Assembly (NCBI RefSeq): GCF_011057975.1
Contig: NZ_CP049109.1
Coordinates: 930,001 to 994,000, forward strand
Source of the DNA: Sphingosinithalassobacter tenebrarum
GTDB taxonomy: Bacteria; Pseudomonadota; Alphaproteobacteria; Sphingomonadales; Sphingomonadaceae
Length of the DNA: 64,000 nt
Direction of reading: 5' to 3'
Below, in pieces: positions 45,223-54,286 of the stretch. Positions within the stretch are counted from its first letter, which is position 1. Every line of letters begins with the position of its first letter. The notes beneath the pieces were generated by a model, which did not search any database, was not told the DNA's origin, and saw only the letters and a program-made list of their open reading frames with translations. The translations under genes were made by a program, and so were the position numbers.

Positions 45223-47055
45223 ATGGCGAACGAGACTCCCACCGAAAGATTGCGCAACGTGCTCGCGGGCACCGCGCGCGCGCTGTCCAACGACGCCGAA
45301 GTCGAGCTGAGCTTCACGGCCGACGCGCCGGCGCAGTCGGGCAAGCAGATCAAGGTGCCGATGCCCGGCCGCAGCCTGCCCGCCGATCAGGTGGCCGAGG
45401 CGCGTGGTTTTGCCGACAGCTTCGCGCTACGCGCGCGGCTGCACGACAGCGGCATGCATCTGAAGGGCGCCCCGCGCGAGGCAGTGGCGCGATCGGTGTT
45501 CGATGCGGTCGAGACCGCGCGTGTCGAGGCGCTGGGGTCGCGCGGCTATGCCGGGATCGCGGCCAATCTCGAACATTCGCTCGAAATGCGGCTGCGCTCC
45601 GATCCGATCGCGCGGGCACGCACGCGCGATGAAGTGCCGCTGTCGACGGCGATCGGCCTGATGGTGCGCGAGCGGCTGACCGGCAAGTCCGCGCCCGCCA
45701 CCGCCGCGCCGGGGCTCGCGCTGGTTTCCGACTGGATCGAGGATCGCGCCGGGGCCGATCTCGATTCGCTCGCGCTCGCGATCGACGATCAGGAAACCTT
45801 CGCTCAGTTCGCTTCGAAGATGCTCGAGGATCTCGAGCTGACCGAAGGCGAGATGCTGCCCGATGACGACGAAGAGGGCGGCAACGACGACGAAGGCACC
45901 GAAGACCAGGAAGACGAAGGCGAGGAACAGGGCGAAAGCGAATCCGACGCCGGCGAAGGCGATGTCGACGCGCGCGGCGAGCAGAGCGAATCCGAAGGCG
46001 ATCAGGGCGAAGGCGAGGAGCAGCAGCAGGAAGAAGGCCTGGACGAAGCCGATGGCGACAGCGGCGACGAGGGCGAGGACGGCATGATGCCGGTGCGGCC
46101 CAACCGACCCTGGTCGGACCTGCCGCCGCAATTCGAATATCAGCCCTATACGACCAAATTCGATGAAGTGATTGCCGCGACGGATCTGTGCGAGAATGAG
46201 GAGCTCGACCGGCTGCGCAGCTATCTCGACCAGCAGATGACGCATCTGCAGGGCGCGGTGACCAAGCTCGCCAACCGGCTCCAGCGCCGGCTGATGGCGC
46301 AGCAGAACCGCAGCTGGGATTTCGATCAGGAGGAAGGGTTGCTCGATGCCGCGCGGCTGGCGCGCGTCGTCGTCAATCCGATGCAGTCGCTCAGCTACAA
46401 GGTCGAGCGCGATACCGAGTTTCGCGATACCGTCGTCACGCTGCTGATCGACAATTCGGGATCGATGCGCGGACGGCCGATCTCGATCGCCGCGATCAGC
46501 GCCGATATTCTCGCGCGCACGCTCGAACGCGTCGGCGTGAAGGTCGAAATTCTCGGCTTCACCACACGCGCGTGGAAGGGCGGCCAGAGCCGCGAGGCGT
46601 GGCTCGCCGACGGGCGCCCGCCGCAGCCCGGCCGGCTCAATGATCTGCGCCACATCGTCTACAAACAGGCCGACGAGCCGTGGCGGCGCGCCAAGAAGTC
46701 GCTCGGGCTGATGATGCGCGAGGGGCTGCTCAAGGAGAATATCGACGGCGAGGCGCTGCTCTGGGCGCATGGCCGGATTATCGCACGGCCCGAGGACCGC
46801 AAGCTGCTGATGGTGATCTCGGACGGCGCGCCGGTCGACGATTCGACGCTGTCGGTCAATTCGGGCGCCTATCTCGAACGGCATCTGCGCCAGGTGATCG
46901 GCTGGATCGAACAGCGCTCGCCGGTGAAGCTCGTCGCCATCGGTATCGGGCACGACGTGACACGTTATTATCAAAAGGCGGTGACGATCATGGATGCCGA
47001 ACAGCTTGCCGGCACGATGATGGAGCAGCTTGCCGGCCTGTTCGACGATGACTGA
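45223..47055 (+). CDS. cobT: cobaltochelatase subunit CobT-like, von Willebrand A domain
   Basis: A 610-residue protein: an N-terminal helical part, a very acidic Glu/Asp/Gly/Gln linker at about residues 205-290, then a C-terminal vWA domain. The MIDAS motif is DNSGSM starting at Asp410, with the SDGAPVDDS segment as further metal site. CobT pairs with CobS as the AAA+ chaperone part of aerobic cobaltochelatase. It sits 0.5 kb downstream of cobS, separated by an opposite-strand gene, so it needs its own promoter or read-through. Confidence 0.93.
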   Translation: MANETPTERLRNVLAGTARALSNDAEVELSFTADAPAQSGKQIKVPMPGRSLPADQVAEARGFADSFALRARLHDSGMHLKGAPREAVARSVFDAVETARVEALGSRGYAGIAANLEHSLEMRLRSDPIARARTRDEVPLSTAIGLMVRERLTGKSAPATAAPGLALVSDWIEDRAGADLDSLALAIDDQETFAQFASKMLEDLELTEGEMLPDDDEEGGNDDEGTEDQEDEGEEQGESESDAGEGDVDARGEQSESEGDQGEGEEQQQEEGLDEADGDSGDEGEDGMMPVRPNRPWSDLPPQFEYQPYTTKFDEVIAATDLCENEELDRLRSYLDQQMTHLQGAVTKLANRLQRRLMAQQNRSWDFDQEEGLLDAARLARVVVNPMQSLSYKVERDTEFRDTVVTLLIDNSGSMRGRPISIAAISADILARTLERVGVKVEILGFTTRAWKGGQSREAWLADGRPPQPGRLNDLRHIVYKQADEPWRRAKKSLGLMMREGLLKENIDGEALLWAHGRIIARPEDRKLLMVISDGAPVDDSTLSVNSGAYLERHLRQVIGWIEQRSPVKLVAIGIGHDVTRYYQKAVTIMDAEQLAGTMMEQLAGLFDDD

Positions 47056-47073
47056 GCCTCACGGGCGGCGGGC

Positions 47074-47370
47074 GTGAAGGTCGAACCGCCGCCGGGGGGC
47101 TTTGCCGGGCCGGTCAAGCGATCGGTGACGATTGCCGGGCATCCGACGTCGATCAGCCTGGAACCGATTTTCTGGGACGCGCTGGAAGCGGCTGCGGCCG
47201 AGCGCGCGCTGCCGCTCAACGCATTGATCGCGGCGATCGACCATGCCCGCATCGGCGCGGAGGAGCCGCCCAATCTGGCGAGTGCGATCCGCAGCTGGTT
47301 GATGGCGGAGCGACGGACAAGTTCCTCCCCCGGAGGGGGAGGGGGACCGCCGCAGGCGGTGGAGGGGTAG
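47074..47370 (+). CDS. ribbon-helix-helix domain protein
   Basis: A 98-residue protein starting GTG 47074, 18 bases after cobT. The body reads KRSVTIAGHPTSISLEPIFW, then ALPLNALIAAI and NLASAIRSW, the RHH_4 pattern of a basic strand followed by two helices, found in small DNA-binding proteins of alphaproteobacteria. The last 16 or so residues (SSPGGGGGPPQAVEG) and the stop are provided by palindromic repeat R2, so the natural C terminus has been replaced or extended. Confidence 0.8.
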   Translation: MKVEPPPGGFAGPVKRSVTIAGHPTSISLEPIFWDALEAAAAERALPLNALIAAIDHARIGAEEPPNLASAIRSWLMAERRTSSSPGGGGGPPQAVEG

Positions 47371-47446
47371 TAGCTGCAAGCCCCGCGCTTAGTACCCCTC
47401 CACCACCAGCTGCGCTGGTGGTCCCCCTCCCCTTCCAGGGGAGGAG
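47322..47446. repeat. palindromic repeat family R2, copy 2
   Basis: The left part is CCTCCCCCGGAGGGGGAGGG followed by ACCGCCGCAGGCGGTGG. The right part is CCCCTCCACCACCAGC, then TGCGCTGGTGGT and CCCCCTCCCCTTCCAGGGGA. It matches 10066-10195. It covers the 3' end of the RHH gene and the gap to the convergent hydroxylase gene. Confidence 0.8.
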
Positions 47447-47475
47447 CTTGTTGTGACTTGCTACCGGAGCGCGCC

Positions 47476-48153
47476 CTAGGTTTCCGCCCAGCTGCGCAGC
47501 AGATTGTGATAGACGCCGGTCAGTTGCAGCGTCGCGCCTTCATCGGCGCCATCGGCGATCAGCTTCTGGATCGACGTGTCCATTTCGAACAGCATCCGCC
47601 GCCGCGCATCGTCGCGCACCATGCTCTGGATCCAGAAGAAGGAAGCGATGCGCGCGCCGCGCGTCACCGGCGCGACACGGTGAAGGCTGGACGAAGGATA
47701 GACGAGCGCGTCGCCGGCGGGCAGCGTCACTTCATGCTCGCCATAGGTGTCGGCGATGATCAGCTCGCCACCGTCATAATCGTCGGGATCGTTGAGGAAG
47801 AGCGTGCAGGAGACGTCCGAGCGGATGTGCGATCCGTCCGCCTGTCGCATCACCGATCCATCGACGTGAAAGCCATATTGCCCGCCGCCGGTATAGCGAT
47901 TGAAGCGCGGTGGCAGGATGCGCAGCGGCAGCGCCGCGGCGAAGAAGAGCGGGCTAGCCTGCAACGCGTCGAGCACCATCTGGCCCAGCTCCGCTTTCAG
48001 CGGCGAGGCATCGGGAAGCTGATGGTTGCGCTTGACCCGCGCGCCCTGCGGCCCAACCGTTTCGCGGCCGTCGGCCCAGTCGGCGGCTTCCAGACGGCCC
48101 CGGATTTCGGCGGCCTTTTCGGGGCTCAGGATGCGGGGAATATGGAGCAGCAT
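47476..48153 (-). CDS. piuC: Fe(II)/2-oxoglutarate-dependent hydroxylase, PiuC/YbiX type
   Basis: A 225-residue PKHD-type dioxygenase. The iron-binding site is HVDG in [10 protein letters not shown] (H-x-D) with the distal His in [13 protein letters not shown] and an Arg for 2-oxoglutarate. The N-terminal [20 protein letters not shown] and [14 protein letters not shown] are typical. Genes of this type follow TonB siderophore receptors such as fiu or piuA, as here (72-base gap). ATG 48153 begins the family N terminus. Confidence 0.93.
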   Translation of the reverse strand: MLLHIPRILSPEKAAEIRGRLEAADWADGRETVGPQGARVKRNHQLPDASPLKAELGQMVLDALQASPLFFAAALPLRILPPRFNRYTGGGQYGFHVDGSVMRQADGSHIRSDVSCTLFLNDPDDYDGGELIIADTYGEHEVTLPAGDALVYPSSSLHRVAPVTRGARIASFFWIQSMVRDDARRRMLFEMDTSIQKLIADGADEGATLQLTGVYHNLLRSWAET

Positions 48154-48225
48154 ACGGGTGACGATTGCCTGAAATGACGTGCGGCGGAAAGTCTCCCTTC
48201 CGCCGCACCAGTGCAATGACCTGAA

Positions 48226-50526
48226 TCAAAAACCGAAATCGGCGCTGAACAGGAAGGTTTGCGGCGTGCCCGGGGTATAGCGATAGCCGCTCTTGTTGAT
48301 CGAGACGACATAGCGCTCGTCGAACAGGTTATACGCGTTCACCCGCAGCGTGACATTGTCGGTAACCGCATAGGAAGCGACGGCATCGACCGTCGTCCAG
48401 CTTTCGGTATAGGTCGGCGTACCCACCGCGCCGTCGGTGCCGCGATGCATCCCGCCGGTATGGCGCACGCCGCCCCCGATCGTCAGACCCATCGGCAGGC
48501 GATAGCTGGTCCACAGCGTGAAGGCGTCATCGGGCGTGTAGGTGAGGTTGGGCGTGCCGTCGCTGGTGACGGGCGGACCTTCCTCGACGCTGGTGTCGAG
48601 ATGGCTGTACCCGGCCGAAATCGACCAGTTGGGCGTGATGTTGCCGACCATCGACAGCTCGATGCCCTCGACGCGCTTCTCGCCGGTCTGGGTGGGGTTG
48701 CCGAAATCGTCGAGGATGTCGGTGTTGATCTCGTTGCTCACTGTGGTGCGGAAGATCGCGGCGGTGGCGAGCAGGCGATCGCCGAACAGCTGCCACTTCA
48801 CGCCGGCTTCGATCGTGTCCGATTTCTGCGGGTCGAGATTGGGATTGTCGGCGCTGCGCGTCGACGTGCTCAGGCTGAAATTATCGCCGCCCGGAGGCTG
48901 CTGCGAAACGGCGTAGTTCACATAGAGGCTGAGCGGGCGGATCGGCTTCACCACCGCGCCGAGCTTCCAGTTGAACAGCGTGCCGCTGGTATCGAGATCG
49001 GCGGTCTCGACGATCGTCCCGACCGGTTCGCCGCCACAGGAAACCGCGCCGCGGCCGGTGCCGTCGTTGCACACGGCGGTGGCGTCGTAATCGGTCTGGT
49101 AGAAATCGAGACGCAGACCGCCCGTCACCAGCAGCTTGTCGTCAAGGAACTTCAGCGTGTCGAAGACATAGAGCGACTGGGTGTCGGTGCTGCCCTCGCG
49201 CTCCGATCCGTCGCGGCCCCAGCTGAGGTCGCCGGTATCAGACCAGTCGGGATCATAGAGATTGGCATCGGGAAGCGTGCCGGAACGCGAAACGCCATAG
49301 GAAGTCTGCTTTTCATGCACGATCTCTGCCCCGACGACGAGATTGTGTTCGACCGCGCCGGTCGTGAAGTCGGCGCGCAGGCTGAGCTGATCGGCAAGGA
49401 TGAGATTGCGCTGGTCCTTCACCGTGGGAAGGCTCCGCGCCATTGTGTAGGTCGACAGGTCGCTGGGGTCGGTCGCGCTGATGTTGCCGCCCGTCGACAT
49501 GAATGCGGTCAGCAGATAATCCTGCTCCGTCATCCCCCAGCGCGCGACATTGGTCAGCGACACGCTGTCCGAGAAATCATGTTCGACCTGCAGCGTGGCC
49601 ATCTTGGCCGTTACGTCGTCGTGATCGGCGCGCGTTCCATAGAAGTTGGTCGGATCGACCGGATGACCGACAAGCGGCTCGAGGCCCGGTTGCGGTTCCC
49701 AGCCGGGCAGGCCGATCGTGGGCACATAGCCGTCGGGCACATTGTCCTGATCGACATAGAGAAGATTGAGATAGACGCGCGTATCGCTGCCCAGGCCGAG
49801 GCCGAGCGACGGCGCGATGCCGATGCGGCTGTTGTTGACGCGATCGCGACCGGGAACGTCGCTGTCCTGCCACATCACGTTGAGGCGGAGCGCGCCGCCG
49901 GCCATGCCCGACAGCGGCACGTTGACGTCGCCCGTCGCGCGGGTCTGGCCGTCGACGCCCGCGGAGATGATGCCGCCGACATAGGTGCGCGAAAAGGCGC
50001 GCTTGCTGACGAGGTTGATCGCGCCCGAAGGGGCGGTACGGCCGTTGTCGGTGCCTGCCGGGCCCTTTTCGATTTCGATCTGTTCGATGTTGAAAATGTC
50101 ACGCGAGATCGAGCCGAGGTCGCGAACGCCGTCGACGAAGATGCTGCTCGAGGTGTCGAAGCCGCGCATCGAGATATTGTCGCCGGTGGTCGTGTTGCCG
50201 TTCTCGCCGGCGTAGAAGGTGCCGACGCCCGGGCTGTTGCGCAGCGCTTCGGCAAGGCTGGTGGCGCCCTGCTGGTTGAACAGTTCGCTGTCGATGATCT
50301 GTATCGTCTGCGGCGTATCCGCGATCGGCTGCGTGAATTTCAGCTGGGTCAGGATCTCGTCACCATGAACGACGATCGTACCGCGCCCGCTCTGCGGTTG
50401 CGGCTGCTGCGGCTGCGCATCCTGCGCGGCGGCGTGCTGCACGCCCATCGCGGCCAGCGAAATGCCCATCGTGACTTCGATCGAGCGCTTCCTGCTGCGG
50501 ATGCCCCCCCGGTTGCTCTTGCTCAT
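48226..50526 (-). CDS. TonB-dependent siderophore receptor (Fiu/PiuA-like)
   Basis: A 766-residue outer-membrane receptor: a signal peptide ending near QHAAAQDA, a plug domain (IADTPQTIQIIDSELFNQQG, LRNSPGVGTF, RGFDTSSSIFVDGVRDLG), then a 22-strand barrel ending in FLFSADFGF with terminal Phe. The plug pattern and the downstream PiuC-like gene indicate a catecholate siderophore receptor of the Fiu group. ATG 50526 is chosen for its GGGGAGAAAT ribosome site and the signal peptide. A perfect palindrome sits 18 bases upstream of the start. Confidence 0.93.
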   Translation of the reverse strand: MSKSNRGGIRSRKRSIEVTMGISLAAMGVQHAAAQDAQPQQPQPQSGRGTIVVHGDEILTQLKFTQPIADTPQTIQIIDSELFNQQGATSLAEALRNSPGVGTFYAGENGNTTTGDNISMRGFDTSSSIFVDGVRDLGSISRDIFNIEQIEIEKGPAGTDNGRTAPSGAINLVSKRAFSRTYVGGIISAGVDGQTRATGDVNVPLSGMAGGALRLNVMWQDSDVPGRDRVNNSRIGIAPSLGLGLGSDTRVYLNLLYVDQDNVPDGYVPTIGLPGWEPQPGLEPLVGHPVDPTNFYGTRADHDDVTAKMATLQVEHDFSDSVSLTNVARWGMTEQDYLLTAFMSTGGNISATDPSDLSTYTMARSLPTVKDQRNLILADQLSLRADFTTGAVEHNLVVGAEIVHEKQTSYGVSRSGTLPDANLYDPDWSDTGDLSWGRDGSEREGSTDTQSLYVFDTLKFLDDKLLVTGGLRLDFYQTDYDATAVCNDGTGRGAVSCGGEPVGTIVETADLDTSGTLFNWKLGAVVKPIRPLSLYVNYAVSQQPPGGDNFSLSTSTRSADNPNLDPQKSDTIEAGVKWQLFGDRLLATAAIFRTTVSNEINTDILDDFGNPTQTGEKRVEGIELSMVGNITPNWSISAGYSHLDTSVEEGPPVTSDGTPNLTYTPDDAFTLWTSYRLPMGLTIGGGVRHTGGMHRGTDGAVGTPTYTESWTTVDAVASYAVTDNVTLRVNAYNLFDERYVVSINKSGYRYTPGTPQTFLFSADFGF

Positions 50527-50543
50527 ATTTCTCCCCCTCAAAG

Positions 50544-50569
50544 GACTGCGATGATTATGATTCGCAGTC
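50544..50569 (-). promoter_or_regulatory. candidate Fur-type operator before the TonB receptor
   Basis: A perfect 8-bp inverted repeat GACTGCGA / TCGCAGTC separated by TGATTATGAT. The AT-rich centre and its position 18-43 bases before the receptor start fit an iron-responsive (Fur-like) operator. The exact regulator is inferred. Confidence 0.6.
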
Positions 50570-50634
50570 GCATAGTTGGGAGAAGTCGCTCTTGCAAGTC
50601 ATTCGCAATTAAAAGATGCAATGCGTTGCGCGGC

Positions 50635-51609
50635 TCAGTCGCTGAGCATCGCCTCCAGCGCGGGAGAAATCCGCTCGGAAACCATCGTTCCGCGCCCGAT
50701 CACCATCTGCACCGCCAGGGACTCCCGCTCGGCCAGGGTCATTCCGTCAGGACCGAGAACCGTCAGCGCCGTCGCCCAGGCGTCGGCGAGCATGCACTCG
50801 CGATGCAGCACCGTCACCGATCGCACGCCGCTGTCGATCGGCGCGCCGCTGCGCGGATCGATCGTGTGCGCATAGCGACGCCCGTCATGTTCGATGCTGC
50901 GCATATAGTCCCCCGAAGTCGCGACGGCGATCCCGTGCAGCGCCACGCGCAGCGGGGCGACGGCGACATCGGGCGGCATTTCGATATCGACCCACCAGGG
51001 CTGGCCGTCGGGGCGGATACCCTCGCCGACCAGCTCGCCGCCGATCTCGACCAGGAAGTCGGTAAGGCCCAGCGCGCGCAGCGCAGCGGCAAGGGCATCG
51101 ACGGCATAGCCCTTCGCGATGCCCGAAAAATCGAACCAGACCGGCCGCGAGCGCCGCACGCGCAGCAGTGGCTTGTCATATTCCACGCCGGCAACACCCG
51201 AAGCGGCAAGCGCCTTGGCGATGTCGGCATCCTCGGGAATGCCCTCGCGCGGGCCGGAGGGGCCAAAGCCCCACAGATCCGAGAGCCGCCCCATCGCGGG
51301 ATCGAACGAGCCGCCGCTGCGCCGCGCGACGTCCATCGCCGCGCCCAGCACATGCGAAAAGGCCGGCGGCAGCGGCTGCCATTCGTAGACCGGGCTGTGA
51401 TTGACGCGGCTGATGTCCGACCCGCGATCCCAGTGGCTCATTTCGGCATTCACGCCGGCCAGGGTGCGCTCGATCGCGCGCTGCGTATCCTGCGACAGCC
51501 CGTCCTCGGGCGCGGCGATGCGCGCCGACCAGCGGGTGCCCATCGTTTCACCCGAAAACGTCTCGACGGAGGCATCCGCCCGCCGCCGGGCAAGGGCGGC
51601 GGGAGACAC
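50635..51609 (-). CDS. apbE: FAD:protein FMN transferase (ApbE)
   Basis: A 324-residue flavinyltransferase that attaches FMN to Thr or Ser of extracytoplasmic proteins. Landmarks are FSGETMGTRWSARI, the SDLWGFGP segment, FDFSGIAKGYAVD, VEIGGELVGEGI and HTIDPRSGAPID, with the Asp-rich metal site. Start is GTG 51609 (SPAALARR); no signal peptide is obvious in this short N terminus, so an earlier start cannot be excluded. It ends the PepSY-DUF2271-DUF4198-ApbE string, 108 bases before the receptor gene. Confidence 0.93.
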   Translation of the reverse strand: MSPAALARRRADASVETFSGETMGTRWSARIAAPEDGLSQDTQRAIERTLAGVNAEMSHWDRGSDISRVNHSPVYEWQPLPPAFSHVLGAAMDVARRSGGSFDPAMGRLSDLWGFGPSGPREGIPEDADIAKALAASGVAGVEYDKPLLRVRRSRPVWFDFSGIAKGYAVDALAAALRALGLTDFLVEIGGELVGEGIRPDGQPWWVDIEMPPDVAVAPLRVALHGIAVATSGDYMRSIEHDGRRYAHTIDPRSGAPIDSGVRSVTVLHRECMLADAWATALTVLGPDGMTLAERESLAVQMVIGRGTMVSERISPALEAMLSD

Positions 51610-51638
51610 GTCCGTCGGAATCGCGATGCGCGGCTCGG

Positions 51639-52469
51639 TTATAGCGGCAGCACCTCGAAGGTGGCGGTATAGGCCGCGCGGCTGCGCGGTCCGCCATCCT
51701 CGCTCGGCGCACCGCCGCGGCCGCCGTGATCGAGTTCGATCCAGTAACGGCCCGCTTCGGGCCAGGTGATGCGCACCTTGCCTTCGGCGTCGGTGGTCAG
51801 GTCCATCTGACCCTGGTTGTCGCGATAGCGGCTGCCGCCGGGCACGACGAGCACGTCTATATTCGCCGCCGGTTCGCCGTTGAGCAGGAACAGGAAGGTC
51901 GCTTCCTCGCCGGCATACAGATCGTTGGGGTGCGTCACCGGCACCAGCTCGATGCCCTTGCCGGTCGGCGTGAACACGGTCTCGCTGGGCTGGCCGAGCG
52001 TGACGTACAGCTCGGTACGGATATTGTTCTCGATCACCTGCACGTCGGTGGCGCCTTCGGGCAGTGCGTCGGCAACCTCGGCAGCCTTCAGCCCGCGCGG
52101 CAGGCGCTGGCGCTCGCCGTTCAGCATATAGCTGCCCATCGCGCCTTCGCGCACCATCGCCACGCGATAGGTGCCCTGCTGCTCCAGATGCGCGTCGAAC
52201 GTCGTGCGCAGCCGGCCGGTATGTTCGTTCTGGACCTCGACGGCGCTGCCGTCGGGCGCGGTCACGGCGAAATCACCGCGCAGCGCGACATGGTCGAAAT
52301 AGAACAGCTCGTTGCCGACGGCGGCATCGATCGTCACCCAGGCCTCATCGCCCGAAAGCACGGTCGACGAGGCGATCATCCACACCCGGTGCGCCTGCAC
52401 TGCGGCGGGCACCGCAAGCGCGGCGATGGCGGCCAGTGCAATGACCGGCCGGCGCAGCGATTTCAGCAT
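51639..52469 (-). CDS. DUF4198 family periplasmic protein
   Basis: A 276-residue secreted protein with signal peptide ALAAIAALAVPAAVQAHRVW (cut before HRVW). The mature N-terminal HRVWM, the repeated strand-rich middle and the NDLYAGEEATFLFLLNGEPA and TDAEGKVRITWPEAGRYW blocks match DUF4198, proteins with a C-terminal Ig-like domain often found beside metal uptake systems. The histidine at the mature N terminus may bind metal. It lies 19 bases after DUF2271 and 29 bases before apbE. Confidence 0.9.
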   Translation of the reverse strand: MLKSLRRPVIALAAIAALAVPAAVQAHRVWMIASSTVLSGDEAWVTIDAAVGNELFYFDHVALRGDFAVTAPDGSAVEVQNEHTGRLRTTFDAHLEQQGTYRVAMVREGAMGSYMLNGERQRLPRGLKAAEVADALPEGATDVQVIENNIRTELYVTLGQPSETVFTPTGKGIELVPVTHPNDLYAGEEATFLFLLNGEPAANIDVLVVPGGSRYRDNQGQMDLTTDAEGKVRITWPEAGRYWIELDHGGRGGAPSEDGGPRSRAAYTATFEVLPL

Positions 52470-52488
52470 ATCAGTTACTCCTGTTGGT

Positions 52489-53019
52489 TCAGCGGCGGAT
52501 CGTCAGGCTGACGGCGCCGAGTTCGTTCGATCCCCGCGCGCTGGCTGTGGCCGTCGACGACCCGTTCCAGGTGAAGGGCAGCCGGATCAGCTCGCGTCCG
52601 CCAACTTCGCGGGCGGCCTCGATCACCAGCGTGTAATTGCCGGGCGAAAGCCGGGGCATTGATCCGTTGCCGCCGGTGAAGCTCATCCGGTGCGTTCCCG
52701 GCGCTTTTGTCGCGCTCGAAATGCCGTCGGCGGGGAAGGACATGGCACGGCCGGCGGTTCGCCAGAACTGCCGCAGGTCGCGCAGCCACTTGGTGCCTTC
52801 GTTGCCGCGCATGTCATCGTCGTACCAGACCGAAAGCGTGCGCGGCGTCGCGCCTTCCTTCTCCAGCCATACCGCGACATAGGGGCGATGATATTCGGCC
52901 ACGCGCAGCCGGGGGATTTCGATCGAAAGATCGAGCGTCTGCGCCCCGGCGGGGCCGGCCAATACGCCCCCGGCGCCCAGCGCGGCGGCGGTGATGCCTG
53001 TAATGCGAAGCTGCGTCAT
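52489..53019 (-). CDS. DUF2271 family periplasmic protein, likely flavinylated
   Basis: A 176-residue secreted protein: signal peptide ITAAALGAGGVLAGPAGAQT, then strands TLDLSIEIPRL and RPYVAVWLEKEG. The WYDDDMRGNEGTKWLRDLRQ and WRTAG blocks are DUF2271-like. Residues 98-110 read ADGISSATKAPGT, close to the ApbE acceptor pattern D-x2-[ST]-[GS]-A-[ST]; Thr104 is the likely FMN site. The gene begins 14 bases after the PepSY gene and apbE is two genes downstream, supporting this. Confidence 0.87.
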   Translation of the reverse strand: MTQLRITGITAAALGAGGVLAGPAGAQTLDLSIEIPRLRVAEYHRPYVAVWLEKEGATPRTLSVWYDDDMRGNEGTKWLRDLRQFWRTAGRAMSFPADGISSATKAPGTHRMSFTGGNGSMPRLSPGNYTLVIEAAREVGGRELIRLPFTWNGSSTATASARGSNELGAVSLTIRR

Positions 53020-53033
53020 GCGGCTGTCTCCAC

Positions 53034-53708
53034 TCAATGAATCAGGAAAATCGCGACAAGGGCGGGAAGCACCAGCCCGGCGGCCACCAGCGGCCAGGTA
53101 CTGCGCCGATTGCGGGCGTGGAGCTGTAGCAGCACCAGCCCGGTCAGCGCGAAAACGAAGCAGGCGACGGCAAAGATATCGATGAACCAAGCCCATGCGG
53201 AGCCGGCATTGCGGCCCTTGTGCAGATCGTTGAGATAGGCGATCCAGCCGCGATCGGTGGTCTCGGCGGTGATGGCGCCGGTTGCGCGATCGATCGCGAT
53301 CCAGCCGTCGCCGCCGGGGCGGGGCCGCGCCAGATAGACTTCGTCGGGCATCCATTCGGCTTCGCCGCTGGCGCCCATCGGCAGATTGCCTTCCAACCAG
53401 CGGCGAACCGGCGCGGGCAGCGGCGCGCGGCCGTCATGGGCATCGGCGATCGCCGCGGCATCCGATTGCGCCGCGATCTGTTCGAGCAGCGGCGCGGGCA
53501 GAGTCGCGCCATGCTCGGCGATCGCGGGGCTCGCTTCGATATCGGCCGCGTGATTGAGCGTAATGCCGGTAAATGCGAACAGCAGCAGCCCGATCAGGCT
53601 GATTGCCGAACTCATCCAGTGCCAGGTATGAAGTTGCTTCAGCCAAAAGGCCTTCCGGCTGCGTTTGCGCACGGGTTTGGTTTTGGCCGAAGGTGCGTTG
53701 CCATGCAT
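53034..53708 (-). CDS. PepSY-associated membrane protein
   Basis: A 224-residue protein with an N-terminal basic region (KTKPVRKRSRKAFWLKQLHT), TM1 (SAISLIGLLLFAFTGITLN), a periplasmic PepSY-like domain (DEVYLARPRPGGDGWIAIDR, LNDLHKGRNAG), then two C-terminal helices (IFAVACFVFALTGLVLLQLH, LVAAGLVLPALVAIF). The LHTWHW and LNDLHKG histidines could bind haem or metal, as in PepSY ferric reductases. It is the first gene of the string with DUF2271, DUF4198 and apbE. Confidence 0.88.
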   Translation of the reverse strand: MHGNAPSAKTKPVRKRSRKAFWLKQLHTWHWMSSAISLIGLLLFAFTGITLNHAADIEASPAIAEHGATLPAPLLEQIAAQSDAAAIADAHDGRAPLPAPVRRWLEGNLPMGASGEAEWMPDEVYLARPRPGGDGWIAIDRATGAITAETTDRGWIAYLNDLHKGRNAGSAWAWFIDIFAVACFVFALTGLVLLQLHARNRRSTWPLVAAGLVLPALVAIFLIH

Positions 53709-53857
53709 CGGTGTTAAAATTTCCTGTCTGATCGAGCGGCTGGATATCGAGAACGACTCGCAATTGCAATTCTATATCGATGCGGATCGCGCGGGCGTCG
53801 CGGGCTTGCATTGCATCGGGGCCACCGCCTAGCCAGCCCGGCAAAAGGGGAAGCGAC

Positions 53858-54286
53858 ATGGACGAAGCGCGCAGGATTATCGAACGGCTCGAACTGGCGC
53901 CGCATCCCGAGGGCGGCTGGTATCGCGAGACCTGGCGCGCCGATGCGCCACAGGGCGCTCGCGCGGGCGGAACGGCGATCCTGTTCCTGCTCGAAGCGGG
54001 CCAGAAATCGCACTGGCATCGGGTCGATGCCGATGAAAGCTGGCTGTGGCATGCCGGTCACCCGCTCGACCTGCATCTCGGCAATGCCGAGGGGACGGCG
54101 TGGGAGACCTTTTCGCTTGGCGGGGATATTCTCGGCGGCTACACGCCCCAGGCGCTGATCCCGGCGAATCGCTGGCAGGCTGCGCATGCGGCGCATGGCT
54201 GGGCGCTGGTGAGCTGCATCGTCGTTCCCGGTTTCGAATTTGCCGGGTTCGAGCTTGCCCCGCCGAACTGGCAACCGGGCGCCTGA
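53858..54286 (+). CDS. DUF985 cupin-like protein
   Basis: A 142-residue cupin: EEARRIIERLEL-type start, then LAPHPEGGWYRETWR, AILFLLEAGQKSHWHRVDAD with the metal-binding histidines, ESWLWHAGHPL and a C-terminal VSCIVVPGFEFAGFEL. It matches DUF985, whose function is unproven. ATG 53858 is preferred because the family start follows; an upstream in-frame codon adds a Ser/Pro-rich leader. It is divergent from the PepSY gene with 149 bases between. Confidence 0.88.
   Translation: MDEARRIIERLELAPHPEGGWYRETWRADAPQGARAGGTAILFLLEAGQKSHWHRVDADESWLWHAGHPLDLHLGNAEGTAWETFSLGGDILGGYTPQALIPANRWQAAHAAHGWALVSCIVVPGFEFAGFELAPPNWQPGA

Noticed and set aside
48259..51672. 1137-residue plus-strand open frame opposite the TonB receptor and apbE
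   Set aside because: Shadow of high-GC genes. The minus-strand products match known families over their whole length.
53755..53772. GACTCGCAATTGCAATTC as a second iron operator before the PepSY gene
   Set aside because: It only partly resembles the palindrome at 50544-50569 and has poor symmetry; too weak to list as a site.
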